This document shows, piece after piece, positions 35,780-44,216 of a stretch of 64,000 bases of DNA. Each line of letters begins with the position of its first letter. Positions within the stretch are counted from its first letter, which is position 1. The translations under genes and the position numbers were made by a program. The notes beneath the pieces were generated by a model that was given only the letters and a program-made list of their open reading frames with translations, did no database searches and was not told the DNA's origin. The DNA is from Streptomyces sp. PH10-H1 (GTDB taxonomy: Bacteria > Actinomycetota > Actinomycetes > Streptomycetales > Streptomycetaceae): the NCBI RefSeq assembly GCF_030063355.1, contig NZ_JASISZ010000006.1, positions 1 to 64,000 of the forward strand, written 5' to 3'.

Positions 35780-38673
35780 GCGGACGCGCACGGCTGACGG
35801 TCTGCGCGGCGGCCGCCTCGATCATGGCGGCCTGCTCGCTGCTGCCGCTGGCGACCCCGACCGGCTGGATCCTGCAGGCCGCGTTCCTGGTCGCACTCCA
35901 GTCCACCGTCGGCGCACTGGCCCGGCGGGTGCCGCTGCCCAGGCCGCTGACAGTGCTGGCACAGGCCCTGGTCACCCTGCTGATACTGACCCTGATGTTC
36001 GTCTCGAAGAAGGCGGTGGGAGGCGTCCTGCCCGGCCCCAAGGCGTTCGCGGGGCTCGGCCGTCTGCTCAGCGACGGCCTGCGCGACGTCAGCCAGTTCG
36101 CCATCCCCGCTCCGGTGACCCCGGGCATCCGGCTGCTGCTGGTCGGCGGCGTGCTGGTGATCGCGCTGGCCGTGGACGCGCTGGCGGTGACGTACGGCAG
36201 CGCCGCTCCGGCGGGACTGCCGCTGCTCGCGCTGTACTCCGTCGCGGCCGGTCTTGCGGGCGGCGGCAGCCGCTGGCTGTGGTTCCTGATCGCCGCGGGC
36301 GGCTATCTGCTGCTGCTCCTCGCCGAGGGCCGGGACCGGCTGTCGCGGTGGGGCAGGGTCTTCGGCGGCGGGCCGCCGTCGACCGGCTGGACGGGCGGTT
36401 CCGGGATACGGGCCGAGGGCTCGGCCATGGCACCGGTGCGCACCGGCCGCCGGATCGGGGCGATGGCCCTGGGCATCGCGCTGATCGCGCCCGCCGTTCT
36501 GCCCTCGCTGGGCAACGGGCTGCTGGACGCGGCGGCCGGCGGATCGGGGCCCGGCATCAACGTCGGTTCCAACTCGGTCAACCCGGTGGTGGCACTGCAG
36601 AACAACCTCAAGCAGGCGGAGAACCGCGAGGTCCTCACCTACCGTACGAACGCGCCCAGCACGTCGGACATGTACCTGCGCATCGTCGCCCTCGACCAGT
36701 TCGACGGTACGCAGTGGAGGGCCGCCGAGCACCCGCTGTCCGACATCCCCGACGTGTTCCCGGCACCGGCCGGCCTGGGCCCCGACATAAAGGCCACCGA
36801 GATCATCACCTCGGTCGCCGCGGACGGGGACTACGCGCAGAGCTGGCTGCCGCTCCCCTATCCCGCCGAAAAGCTGCAGGTCGGCGGCCACTGGCGGTTC
36901 GACAAGGAGGGGCGCACGGTCATCGGTGACCGCAATCAGAACACCAGGGGCGTGAAGTACAAGGTCACGAGCCTGCAGGTGCAGCCGACGGCCGCGCAGC
37001 TGGCCGAGGCCCCGGAACCGGCCTCCGCGTTCAAGGAGGAGTACACCCGGGTCCCCGACTCGCTGCCCGAGGTGGTGAGCAGAACCGCGGCACAGGTGAC
37101 CCGGGGCGCGGCGAACCCGTACGAGCAGGCCGTGGCCCTGCAGCGGTACTTCCACTCCGGGAACTTCCTGTACAGCACCCAGGTGAAGTCGGGCACCGGC
37201 GTCGACGCCATCTCCCGGTTCCTCAAGGACAAGCAGGGGTTCTGCATTCATTTCGCCTTCACCATGGCGGCGATGGCGCGCACCCTGCACATCCCGGCCC
37301 GGGTCGCGGTCGGCTTCGCACCGGGCAACGGGCCCCGGTCCGACGGTACGGTCTCGGTGGGGCTCAAGGACGCCCACGCCTGGCCCGAGCTGTACTTCGA
37401 GGGCATCGGCTGGACCCGCTTCGAGCCCACCCCGTTCCGCGGCACCGCCCCCAACTACACGGTGGACCAGCCACCGGCCACCGGCGGCGGCCCGTCCGTC
37501 CCGGACCACGGCAAGAGCGCCGCTCCGAGCGCCGGTGCCTCCGCCTCGGCGAGCTGCTCGGTCAAGGACAAGGCGCTGGGCGACTGCACCCCGCTCGGGC
37601 AGGACACCGGCAGCGGGCCGACCGGCTCCGGGATCAGCCTCGCCCGGCTGGCCGGTATCGCCCTGCCGGTGCTGCTGGTACTCGGGGTGCCCCTGCTGCC
37701 GCTGCTGTGGCGCCGCCGTGAGCGGTCCCGGCGGCTCGGCGGCGGGCGGGGCCAAGAGGAGGGCGCCAGGACGCTCACGGCCTGGCGGGAGCTCGTCGAC
37801 ACCGCATGGGACTACGGGATCCTGCCCGACGAGTCCGAGACACCGCGCCGGGCCACCGCCCGGCTGGTGCGGGACGGCGGACTCGACGAGGCGGCGGCGC
37901 AGGCAGCGGGCCGTGTCGCGGCCGCCGTGGAACAGGTGCTGTACGCGCACCGGCCGCGGCCGGTGACCGGGCTGGCGGCGGATGTCCGCCAAGTACGGGA
38001 CGGGCTGCACCGGGCGGCCGGGCGGCGCGGGCGGCTGCGCGCGGTGGTCCTGCCGCGTTCGGCCGCCCGGGTGATCTGGCGTCTGTCGGAACAGTGGTCG
38101 GCCACGACGCAGCGCTGGACCGCCGCGGTGCGGCCGGTCACCGACGCGATACGCCGGCCTTCGCGCCATGCCTGTTCAAGCCGTGAGAACCTCCGGCGGC
38201 GGCCGCTAGCGGTCCTGCCCGTCCCTGCGGCGCTGCCAGCGCTCCTCGATCCGGTCCATGACCTTGCCCCTGCGACGGGGGTGGCCACGGCCTGCGGCTG
38301 CGGCGGGCTGCTGCTCACCGGGTTTGCCGGCCTTCCGCCAACCAGTGACCGCGAGCACGGCACAGGCAAGCATGACGAGGAATCCGACCACACTGATCCA
38401 GGGCTGCTGCTTGATCATTCCAGCCATCAGCAGAGCAATACCCACCAGGAAGCCCGCTACCGCTTGGTAGACGCGCCGCCGGGTATAGGTGCGCAGCCCG
38501 CTTCCCTCAAGCGCCGACGCGAACTTGGGATCTTCGGCGTACAGCGCTCGCTCCATCTGCTCGAGCATGCGCTGCTCGTGCTCCGAGAGCGGCACGGAGT
38601 CCTCCTACTCGTCGGTCGCGGGGGCGACCGGTCCGACCCTTATTCAAGGATAGGCAGGGATTCGCCCCCGTGA
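35776..38673 (+). CDS. TgpA-type transglutaminase-like membrane protein (3' end uncertain)
   Basis: Membrane protein with several N-terminal helices (about 1-240), an extracellular transglutaminase/protease domain with Cys490 (KQGFCIHFAF) and His534 (DAHAWPEL), a further helix near 620-645, and a cytoplasmic DUF4129-like tail. Third gene of the MoxR-DUF58-TgpA operon. The family is about 800 residues, which fits an end near 38180, but the frame stays open to 38673 (965 residues), reading antisense through the whole DUF3040 gene. The last ~165 residues do not resemble protein of this family. A small indel near 38150-38190 is likely; the other two frames stop at 38186 and 38209. Confidence 0.85.
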   Translation: MSGRARLTVCAAAASIMAACSLLPLATPTGWILQAAFLVALQSTVGALARRVPLPRPLTVLAQALVTLLILTLMFVSKKAVGGVLPGPKAFAGLGRLLSDGLRDVSQFAIPAPVTPGIRLLLVGGVLVIALAVDALAVTYGSAAPAGLPLLALYSVAAGLAGGGSRWLWFLIAAGGYLLLLLAEGRDRLSRWGRVFGGGPPSTGWTGGSGIRAEGSAMAPVRTGRRIGAMALGIALIAPAVLPSLGNGLLDAAAGGSGPGINVGSNSVNPVVALQNNLKQAENREVLTYRTNAPSTSDMYLRIVALDQFDGTQWRAAEHPLSDIPDVFPAPAGLGPDIKATEIITSVAADGDYAQSWLPLPYPAEKLQVGGHWRFDKEGRTVIGDRNQNTRGVKYKVTSLQVQPTAAQLAEAPEPASAFKEEYTRVPDSLPEVVSRTAAQVTRGAANPYEQAVALQRYFHSGNFLYSTQVKSGTGVDAISRFLKDKQGFCIHFAFTMAAMARTLHIPARVAVGFAPGNGPRSDGTVSVGLKDAHAWPELYFEGIGWTRFEPTPFRGTAPNYTVDQPPATGGGPSVPDHGKSAAPSAGASASASCSVKDKALGDCTPLGQDTGSGPTGSGISLARLAGIALPVLLVLGVPLLPLLWRRRERSRRLGGGRGQEEGARTLTAWRELVDTAWDYGILPDESETPRRATARLVRDGGLDEAAAQAAGRVAAAVEQVLYAHRPRPVTGLAADVRQVRDGLHRAAGRRGRLRAVVLPRSAARVIWRLSEQWSATTQRWTAAVRPVTDAIRRPSRHACSSRENLRRRPLAVLPVPAALPALLDPVHDLAPATGVATACGCGGLLLTGFAGLPPTSDREHGTGKHDEESDHTDPGLLLDHSSHQQSNTHQEARYRLVDAPPGIGAQPASLKRRRELGIFGVQRSLHLLEHALLVLRERHGVLLLVGRGGDRSDPYSRIGRDSPP
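38206..38595 (-). CDS. DUF3040 domain-containing protein
   Basis: 129-residue small membrane protein: MPLSEHEQRMLEQMERALYAEDPKFAS is the DUF3040 hallmark (short core LSEHEQRMLEQMERAL), then two hydrophobic segments (~42-62 and 66-86) and a basic tail. Found near divisome genes in many actinobacteria; role unknown. The GTG start has GGAGGA directly upstream. The gene lies wholly inside the antisense extension of the transglutaminase frame. Confidence 0.9.
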   Translation of the reverse strand: MPLSEHEQRMLEQMERALYAEDPKFASALEGSGLRTYTRRRVYQAVAGFLVGIALLMAGMIKQQPWISVVGFLVMLACAVLAVTGWRKAGKPGEQQPAAAAGRGHPRRRGKVMDRIEERWQRRRDGQDR

Positions 38674-38807
38674 AACCCGCCCCACTACGCCAATCCGACG
38701 GGGACTTCATTCCCCGTCCGCCGTTACGTCATGCCAGCATACGGTCCTGGAGGGCTGACCGGGCGGCCTGTGACCGACTACTCCTGGCACTGCCGCCGGC
38801 GGCCGGG

Positions 38808-39587
38808 TCAGCCACGGTCGGCGAGTACGTGCAGTTGAGTGGCGATCGAGTGGAACGCGGGCTGTTCCGCCGCGGCCAGTTCCAGCTTGAGCAGCGCTTC
38901 CAGGGCGCCCGGCTCGGTGTCCACCAGAACCCCCGGGACCAGGTCGGCGAAGACCCGTACGCCGTGCACCGAGCTCACCCGCAGGCCCACATCGGCGACC
39001 AGCCGTGTCAGCTGCTCGGCGGTGAAGCGGCGGGGCAGCGAGTCCCCGTCGCCCCAGCGGCCGTCGGGGTCACCGATGGCGTGCTGGGCCTCGGCGAAGT
39101 GGCCGGCGAGGGCCCGGGCCAGCACGGCCCCGCCCCGGCCCGCGGCCAGCAGGCTGAGGGCCCCGGCCGGGCGGAGCGCTCCGACGGCGTTGCGCACACC
39201 CTCGGCGGGGTCGTCGACGTACTCCAGCACACCGTGGCAGAGCACCACGTCGTAGCTGCCCGGCGCGACGACGTCGAGCAGGCCGTGGGTGTCGCCCTGC
39301 ACGCCGCGGACCCGGTCGGTCACCCCGGCCTCGGCGGCCCGGCGCTCGAGGGCGAACAGCGCGTCGGGGCTCGGGTCGACGACGGTGACCCGATGGCCGA
39401 GGCGCGCCACGGGCACCGCGAAGTTTCCGGTGCCGCCCCCGGTGTCGAGCACGTCCAGCGCCGCACCGGCGTCCCGGCCGCCGGCCGTGGCCTGCCTGTC
39501 GAGTGCGTCGCGCAGGACTTCCCAGACCACGGCGGTACGGAGGGACGCTCGGGGGCGGATCGGGTCCACCACTCCTTCACGGGACAT
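38808..39587 (-). CDS. SAM-dependent methyltransferase
   Basis: Class I methyltransferase, 259 residues. Motif I VLDTGGGTGNFAVPVA at 46-60, acidic VVDPSP at the end of strand 2, and VLCHGVLEYVDDP for motif post II. Substrate unknown. ATG 39587 has GGAG at 9 nt; the longer frame upstream overlaps the region before the next gene and is not used. The 212-bp gap to DUF3040 shows no gene. Confidence 0.88.
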   Translation of the reverse strand: MSREGVVDPIRPRASLRTAVVWEVLRDALDRQATAGGRDAGAALDVLDTGGGTGNFAVPVARLGHRVTVVDPSPDALFALERRAAEAGVTDRVRGVQGDTHGLLDVVAPGSYDVVLCHGVLEYVDDPAEGVRNAVGALRPAGALSLLAAGRGGAVLARALAGHFAEAQHAIGDPDGRWGDGDSLPRRFTAEQLTRLVADVGLRVSSVHGVRVFADLVPGVLVDTEPGALEALLKLELAAAEQPAFHSIATQLHVLADRG

Positions 39588-39660
39588 GGCGGGCGGCTCC
39601 TCGCGGACGACTGGGTTGATCGAGCGCCTCCACTCTAGTCGTGCGGCACGTAGCGGCCGC

Positions 39661-40191
39661 TCAATTGGCCTTCTGGTGTGGCAAGGCGGACGGCAAGGCG
39701 GACGGGAGGCCGGATCGCAGTTCGGACGGCAGCGTGGGCTGGAGCACCAGCATCCGTTCCACCAGGCGCAGGAACATCGCGGCCGCGCGCAGCAGATCGT
39801 CCGCGTCCCGCCACGTGGCGGCACCGGCTATGCCGGCCTCGGCCCGCGCCCGGCGTTGGGCGCCGTGTTCGAACATGGCGCTCCACTCGCTGAGTTCGGG
39901 CGCGACCTCGGGCAGCACCTCCCAGGCACTGCGTATACGTCCCCTCCGGCTCCGCCGTGGGGAGGCCCCATTCCTGCGCCTCGGGCTCGGTTCGGGACGG
40001 CCCCGCACCGCCAGCACCGCGGCGGCGGTTCGCAGTGCGGCGAGATGGGCGGTGGCGTAACGCTCGTTGGGAGTTTCCAGGACGGCCGCCTCGTCGAGTC
40101 CGAGGTGGGCCTGGGTGAGCAGGTCGAGGGCGGCGGGCGGTGCCGCAGCCCGGCGCAGCACGGGATGGATGTCGCTTACGTGAGCAGCCAT
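39661..40191 (-). CDS. SAV_6107 family HEPN-domain protein
   Basis: 176 residues, alpha-helical protein of the streptomycete SAV_6107 HEPN family. HEPN folds occur in RNases and toxin systems, but the catalytic Rx4-6H motif is not evident here, so activity is doubtful. An Arg-rich stretch (PRRRNGASPRRSRRGR, about 84-99) coincides with a palindromic repeat and seems inserted relative to the family. GGAGG precedes ATG 40191. It has no toxin or antitoxin partner beside it. Confidence 0.78.
   Translation of the reverse strand: MAAHVSDIHPVLRRAAAPPAALDLLTQAHLGLDEAAVLETPNERYATAHLAALRTAAAVLAVRGRPEPSPRRRNGASPRRSRRGRIRSAWEVLPEVAPELSEWSAMFEHGAQRRARAEAGIAGAATWRDADDLLRAAAMFLRLVERMLVLQPTLPSELRSGLPSALPSALPHQKAN
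39940..39975. repeat. REP-like palindrome inside the HEPN gene
   Basis: TCCCCTCCGGC-TCC-GCCGTGGGGA followed by GGCCCCATTC resembles the intergenic palindromes at 9812-9841 and 46400-46432, yet lies inside a coding region and keeps the frame. Confidence 0.5.
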
Positions 40192-40331
40192 GACGAGCCT
40201 CCTGTCTTCGTACGACACATAGTGGGGCACACCACTGACAATCGGCCCTGACCTGCGGAATTGCCCTTAGCGCACCCCTACCCGGACCCCCGCCGCGGAC
40301 CCGCTTCCGCGATGCGGCATACTTCTTTTGT

Positions 40332-40345
40332 ACTGACCGGTCAGT
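40332..40345. promoter_or_regulatory. Palindromic TetR-type operator
   Basis: ACTGACCGGTCAGT is a perfect 14-bp palindrome, 20 bases before the GTG of the ATPase gene and downstream of a TTGTAC that may be a -35. The same transcript ends with a TetR regulator, so autoregulation is the simple reading. Confidence 0.72.
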
Positions 40346-40365
40346 TCATAAGGGGAGTGTGAGTC

Positions 40366-41157
40366 GTGATCACCGCGGAGGGGTACGGGCTGCGAGGCCC
40401 GCGCGGGCGGGTGTTCCGGGACGTGTCGTTCAGCGCGCCCGCCGGAAGTCTGATCGCGGTCGAGGGCCCGTCGGGCACCGGCCGCACCTGCCTGCTGCTG
40501 GCGCTCACCGGACGGATGAAGGCCACCGAGGGCCGCGCGGAGGTCTGCGGCCACCCGCTGCCCAAGCGGATGCCCGCGGTGCGGAGTATCAGCGCACTCG
40601 GTCCCGTCGACGGGATCTCGGCTCTCGAACCTGCGCTCACCGTGGCCGAGCACCTGCGCGAAAGGGTGCTGCTGCAGCGCCGGTTCGCCGCCCGAGCCGC
40701 GCGCGACCGCACCGACGTGGCAGCTGCCCTGAAGGCGGCAGGGCTCGATCTGGACTCGCTGGTCAAGGGCGAGCGGACGGCCGTACGCGATCTGGAGCGA
40801 CTGGAGGCGCTGCGGCTGGGCGTGGCGCTCGCGCTGCTGCCGCGGCCGCGGGTGATCGGTGTCGACGACGTCGACCACAAGCTCGACGAGGCCGACCGCG
40901 AACAGGCCTGGGCGATGCTGCGCTCCGTGGCCGACGCGGGCACCACCGTCATCGGCGTCTGCACCCAGGCGCCCGGGGGCGCGCTCGTCGTCCCCGCCCG
41001 GCCGGCCGCACCGGCCGCCAGGACCGCCGAGTCCGCTGAGCCTGCTGAATCCGCCGCTGCGACAACTGATCCGACCGCCGTCGCGACCGCGGCTGCGACC
41101 ACTGATGCGACCGAGGACGGGGCAGCCGATGCGTACACCGAAACTCGCCGCGCTTGA
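40366..41157 (+). CDS. ABC-transporter-like ATPase with altered Walker A
   Basis: 263 residues, first gene of a three-gene unit with a YhgE/Pip protein and a TetR regulator. It has the ABC ATPase layout: P-loop region GPSGTGRT at 34-41 and Walker B VIGVDDVD at 163-170. However Arg40 replaces the Walker A lysine and there is no LSGGQ signature; the region reads AVRDLERLEALRLG. It may bind nucleotide poorly. The last ~50 residues are Ala/Thr-rich low complexity. GTG 40366 has AGGGGAG upstream. The next ATG lies 29 bases before its stop. Confidence 0.8.
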   Translation: MITAEGYGLRGPRGRVFRDVSFSAPAGSLIAVEGPSGTGRTCLLLALTGRMKATEGRAEVCGHPLPKRMPAVRSISALGPVDGISALEPALTVAEHLRERVLLQRRFAARAARDRTDVAAALKAAGLDLDSLVKGERTAVRDLERLEALRLGVALALLPRPRVIGVDDVDHKLDEADREQAWAMLRSVADAGTTVIGVCTQAPGGALVVPARPAAPAARTAESAEPAESAAATTDPTAVATAAATTDATEDGAADAYTETRRA

Positions 41158-43246
41158 GCTGAAGAAGTTCGGACGGGGCCGGCTGCCGCGGGCGGCCATG
41201 GCCGCCCTCCTGCTGCTGCCGCTGCTCTACGGCGCTCTGTACCTGTGGTCCTTCTGGGATCCCTACGGGCGGCTCGACAAGATCCCCGTCGCCCTGGTGA
41301 ACGCCGACCGCGGCGCCACCGCGGGCGGTACGAAGATCGCCGCGGGCGACGCACTGGCCGCCAAACTGCACGACACGGCCACCTTCGACTGGCAGGAGAC
41401 GGACTCCGCCGGGGCCTCGGAGGGCCTGGAGAACGGTTCGTACTATCTGACGCTCACCATCCCCGCCGACTTCAGCGAGCGGATCGCGTCCAGTTCGGGC
41501 GGCCACCCGGAGACCGGCGCCCTCCAGGTGCGCACCAACGACTCGAACAACTACATCGTCGGGCAGCTCTCGCGCAGTGTGTTCTCGCAGGTCAGGGCCG
41601 CCACTTCGGCCGGGGCCTCACGCGGCTTCTACGACCGGATCTTCGTGTCGTTCTCCGATCTGCACGACCAGACGCAGAAGGCGGCCAAGGGCGCCGACGA
41701 CGTGGCCGGCGGAGCGGGCAGCGCCGAGCAGGGCTCCAAGGACCTCGGCGACGGCATCCGCAAGGCAGAACAGGGCGCGGGCCAACTCGCCGCCAGGCTC
41801 AAGGACGCCAAGAAGGGCAGCGGTGACCTGGCCACCGGCCTCGACACGCTCGACAGCGGCGCGGGCCAGGTCGCTTCCGGCACCCAGCGGCTCGTCGACG
41901 CGGTGAACGGCGCCTCCGACAAGATCGCTTTCGTGAAGAGCCACACCCGGGAGATCGGCGAGGCCTCCCGGCTCGTCGCCGACGGCTCCCAGGCCGTCAA
42001 GGACCATCTCAACGAGATCGCCGTACTGGCTCCCGACGCCGCCAAGGCGTCCCGGTCCGCCGCCGACTTCCTGCGCCAGCAGTACACAAAGCAGTGCGCG
42101 GCCGCCCCCGGCACCAGCGCCTGCCAGACCCTGAAGCAGGGCGTGGACAAGACCGCCGAGGCCGCCGCACTGGCGGAGCGGCTCAACGCGAAGGTCGGCG
42201 GCCCCTCGTCGTTCGACCAGCTGGCCACCGACCTGGGCACCCTGCAGGGCTACGCCCGGGAACTGGCCGACACCGCGCCGCATCTCTCCACCGACATCGA
42301 CTCGGCCGTCAAGAACATCAACCGGCTGAACACCGGAGCCCACCAGGTCGCCTCCGGCGCCCACTCGGCGGCGGGCGGCGCCCACTCCCTCGACAAGGGC
42401 GTCGGCGCCCTGTCCAACGGCGCGGACACCCTCAGCGGGGGTATGTACCGGCTCGCGACCGGCAGCAACCAGCTCACCACCGGCCTGACGACGCTCTCCA
42501 CCGGCAGCGGTCAGCTCGCCACCGGGCTGCACGACGGGGTGGACAAGATCCCCGACTACGACACCAAGGAGCGCGACGCGCGCACCTCGGTGATGGCCGA
42601 CCCCGTACAGCTCGCCTCCCAGGCCCTGCACCAGGCGGACACTTACGGCGAGGGGCTCGCCCCGTACTTCATCCCGCTCTCCCTGTGGGTCGGCGCGATG
42701 GTCGGCTACATGCTCTTCCAGCCGCTGAACCGCCGGGCGCTCGCCGCCGGGGCCGCGTCCTGGCGGATCGCGCTGGCCGGCTGGCTGCCGGTGGCCGCGG
42801 TCGGTGTGCTGCAAGTGCTGGCGCTGATGTCGGTACTGCACTGGGCGCTCGGGCTGCAGATGGCCCGCGCCGCCGGCACGATCGGCTTCCTGCTGCTCGC
42901 CGCGGGCTGCTTCGCCGCCATCATCCAGTTCCTGGGCGCCCGGTTCGGCCCGGCGGGACGAGTGCTCACCCTGGCGATGCTGATGCTCCAGCTGACCTCG
43001 GCGGGAGGCACGTACCCGGTGCAGACCAGCCCCGGCTTCTTCGGCGCCATCCACCCCTTCCTGCCCATGAGCTACGTCGTGGAGGGGCTCCGCCATCTGA
43101 TCACCGGCGGCGGGCTCCGGCCGGTCTGGCTGGCCTGTCTGGTGCTCCTCGCCTTCACAGCGGGCGCGCTGGCGCTCACCACCGTGACGGCCCGCCGCAA
43201 GCAGGTGTGGACCGTGGACCGGCTGCATCCGGAGCTGACCCTGTGA
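41129..43246 (+). CDS. YhgE/Pip family membrane protein (ABC-2 permease-like)
   Basis: 705 residues. One membrane helix at ~22-45, a large external region with repeated GA-G-L coiled segments (AEQGAGQLAARLKDAKKGSG and similar heptads), and five or six helices at the C-terminus (~525-690) with the ABC-2 permease form. YhgE/Pip proteins are related to phage-infection protein Pip and to ESX/type VII secretion-linked factors such as EsaA. Overlap with the ATPase gene suggests they form one exporter. Substrate unknown. Confidence 0.9.
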   Translation: MRTPKLAALELKKFGRGRLPRAAMAALLLLPLLYGALYLWSFWDPYGRLDKIPVALVNADRGATAGGTKIAAGDALAAKLHDTATFDWQETDSAGASEGLENGSYYLTLTIPADFSERIASSSGGHPETGALQVRTNDSNNYIVGQLSRSVFSQVRAATSAGASRGFYDRIFVSFSDLHDQTQKAAKGADDVAGGAGSAEQGSKDLGDGIRKAEQGAGQLAARLKDAKKGSGDLATGLDTLDSGAGQVASGTQRLVDAVNGASDKIAFVKSHTREIGEASRLVADGSQAVKDHLNEIAVLAPDAAKASRSAADFLRQQYTKQCAAAPGTSACQTLKQGVDKTAEAAALAERLNAKVGGPSSFDQLATDLGTLQGYARELADTAPHLSTDIDSAVKNINRLNTGAHQVASGAHSAAGGAHSLDKGVGALSNGADTLSGGMYRLATGSNQLTTGLTTLSTGSGQLATGLHDGVDKIPDYDTKERDARTSVMADPVQLASQALHQADTYGEGLAPYFIPLSLWVGAMVGYMLFQPLNRRALAAGAASWRIALAGWLPVAAVGVLQVLALMSVLHWALGLQMARAAGTIGFLLLAAGCFAAIIQFLGARFGPAGRVLTLAMLMLQLTSAGGTYPVQTSPGFFGAIHPFLPMSYVVEGLRHLITGGGLRPVWLACLVLLAFTAGALALTTVTARRKQVWTVDRLHPELTL

Positions 43247-43280
43247 GACGGGGCCGCCCCGGGCAGGGAGAATCAACGCC

Positions 43281-43892
43281 ATGACCACCGCACGTCGCCA
43301 GGCCACGCGGCAGAAGCTCTACGAGGCCGCCGTCACTCTCATCGCCGAGCAGGGCTTCTCCGCCACCACGGTGGAGGAGATCGCCGAGCGGGCCGGCGTC
43401 GCCAAGGGCACCGTCTACTACAACTTCGCCAGCAAGAACGAACTGTTCGAGGAGCTGCTGCGGCACGGCGTCGGACTGCTCACCGTCTCCCTGCGGGAGG
43501 CGGCGGACAAGGTCGACGCGCGCGGCGGCACCCGGATCGACGCCCTGGACGCGCAGATCCGGGCCGGGCTGGCCTTCATCGCCCGCTACCCGTCCTTCAC
43601 GCAGCTGTACGTCGCCGAGTTGTGGCGTACCAACCGCGCCTGGCAGGACACGCTGATGATGGTCCGCCAGGAGGCGGTCGCGGTGGTGGAGAAGGTGCTG
43701 CGCGAGGCAGTGGACAACGGGGAGCTGAGCGACGAGATCGACGTACCGCTCACCGCGTCCGCGCTCTTCGGGATGGTGCTGGTCGCGGCGCTCGACTGGC
43801 AGGCGTTCCAGTCGCACCGCAGCATCGACGATGTGCACTCCGCCCTGTCACGGCTGCTGCAGGGCCGGGTCAGCGGGGACGCCCGGACGTGA
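43281..43892 (+). CDS. TetR family transcriptional regulator
   Basis: 203 residues. The N-terminal helix-turn-helix is clear (ATRQKLYEAAVTLIAEQGFS with ATTVEEIAERAGVAKGTVYYNF at ~25-46); the C-terminal ligand domain is TetR_C-like. It follows the YhgE/Pip gene by 34 bases, so it is probably the local repressor acting at the palindrome at 40332-40345. Inducer unknown. Confidence 0.92.
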   Translation: MTTARRQATRQKLYEAAVTLIAEQGFSATTVEEIAERAGVAKGTVYYNFASKNELFEELLRHGVGLLTVSLREAADKVDARGGTRIDALDAQIRAGLAFIARYPSFTQLYVAELWRTNRAWQDTLMMVRQEAVAVVEKVLREAVDNGELSDEIDVPLTASALFGMVLVAALDWQAFQSHRSIDDVHSALSRLLQGRVSGDART

Positions 43893-43922
43893 GGGCCAGG
43901 AGCTGAGGGCCAGGTACTGAGC

Positions 43923-43950
43923 GTCCGGACATGAGAGTCCGGACATGAGA
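43923..43950. repeat. Two 14-bp tandem repeats
   Basis: GTCCGGACATGAGA occurs twice in direct succession (43923-43936, 43937-43950). Each contains the palindrome GTCCGGAC. Just upstream GAGGGCCAGG also occurs twice. Confidence 0.65.
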
Positions 43951-43952
43951 GT

Positions 43953-44003
43953 GCGCTGTTCTGGCACGTCCCGATCCCCCGTCGGACCGTGCCAGAACAG
44001 CGC
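43953..44003 (+). terminator. Terminator after the TetR gene
   Basis: GCGCTGTTCTGGCACG and its exact 16-base complement flank a 19-nt loop. The 324-bp gap 43893-44216 otherwise holds only the short tandem repeats and the promoter of the next gene. Confidence 0.8.
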
Positions 44004-44216
44004 TTCCCCCGTGTGCCCCCGTTGCGGCCGGACCGCTCCCGTTCCGCCGCCCCGTGTCGGCGGTACCGGCGCCGCGTCCGTCCGTGCCCCTACCTTCCCC
44101 CGAACGAGGGCCGCGGCCCATCCGCGCTCCTACTCAAGTCCGCGTCTAGGTACCAGTACTCAGGACTGCGCGGTTTCGCTCAATGCCCCGGCGAGCGATT
44201 CGCTACGATCCGGATC

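Noticed and set aside
39661..40191. HEPN gene as half of a toxin-antitoxin pair
   Set aside because: No MNT-type nucleotidyltransferase or other antitoxin is next to it and the catalytic RxxxxH motif is not evident.
41129..43246. Type VII secretion locus
   Set aside because: The YhgE/Pip protein is EsaA-related in form, but no EccC, WXG100 or other ESX gene is found nearby.
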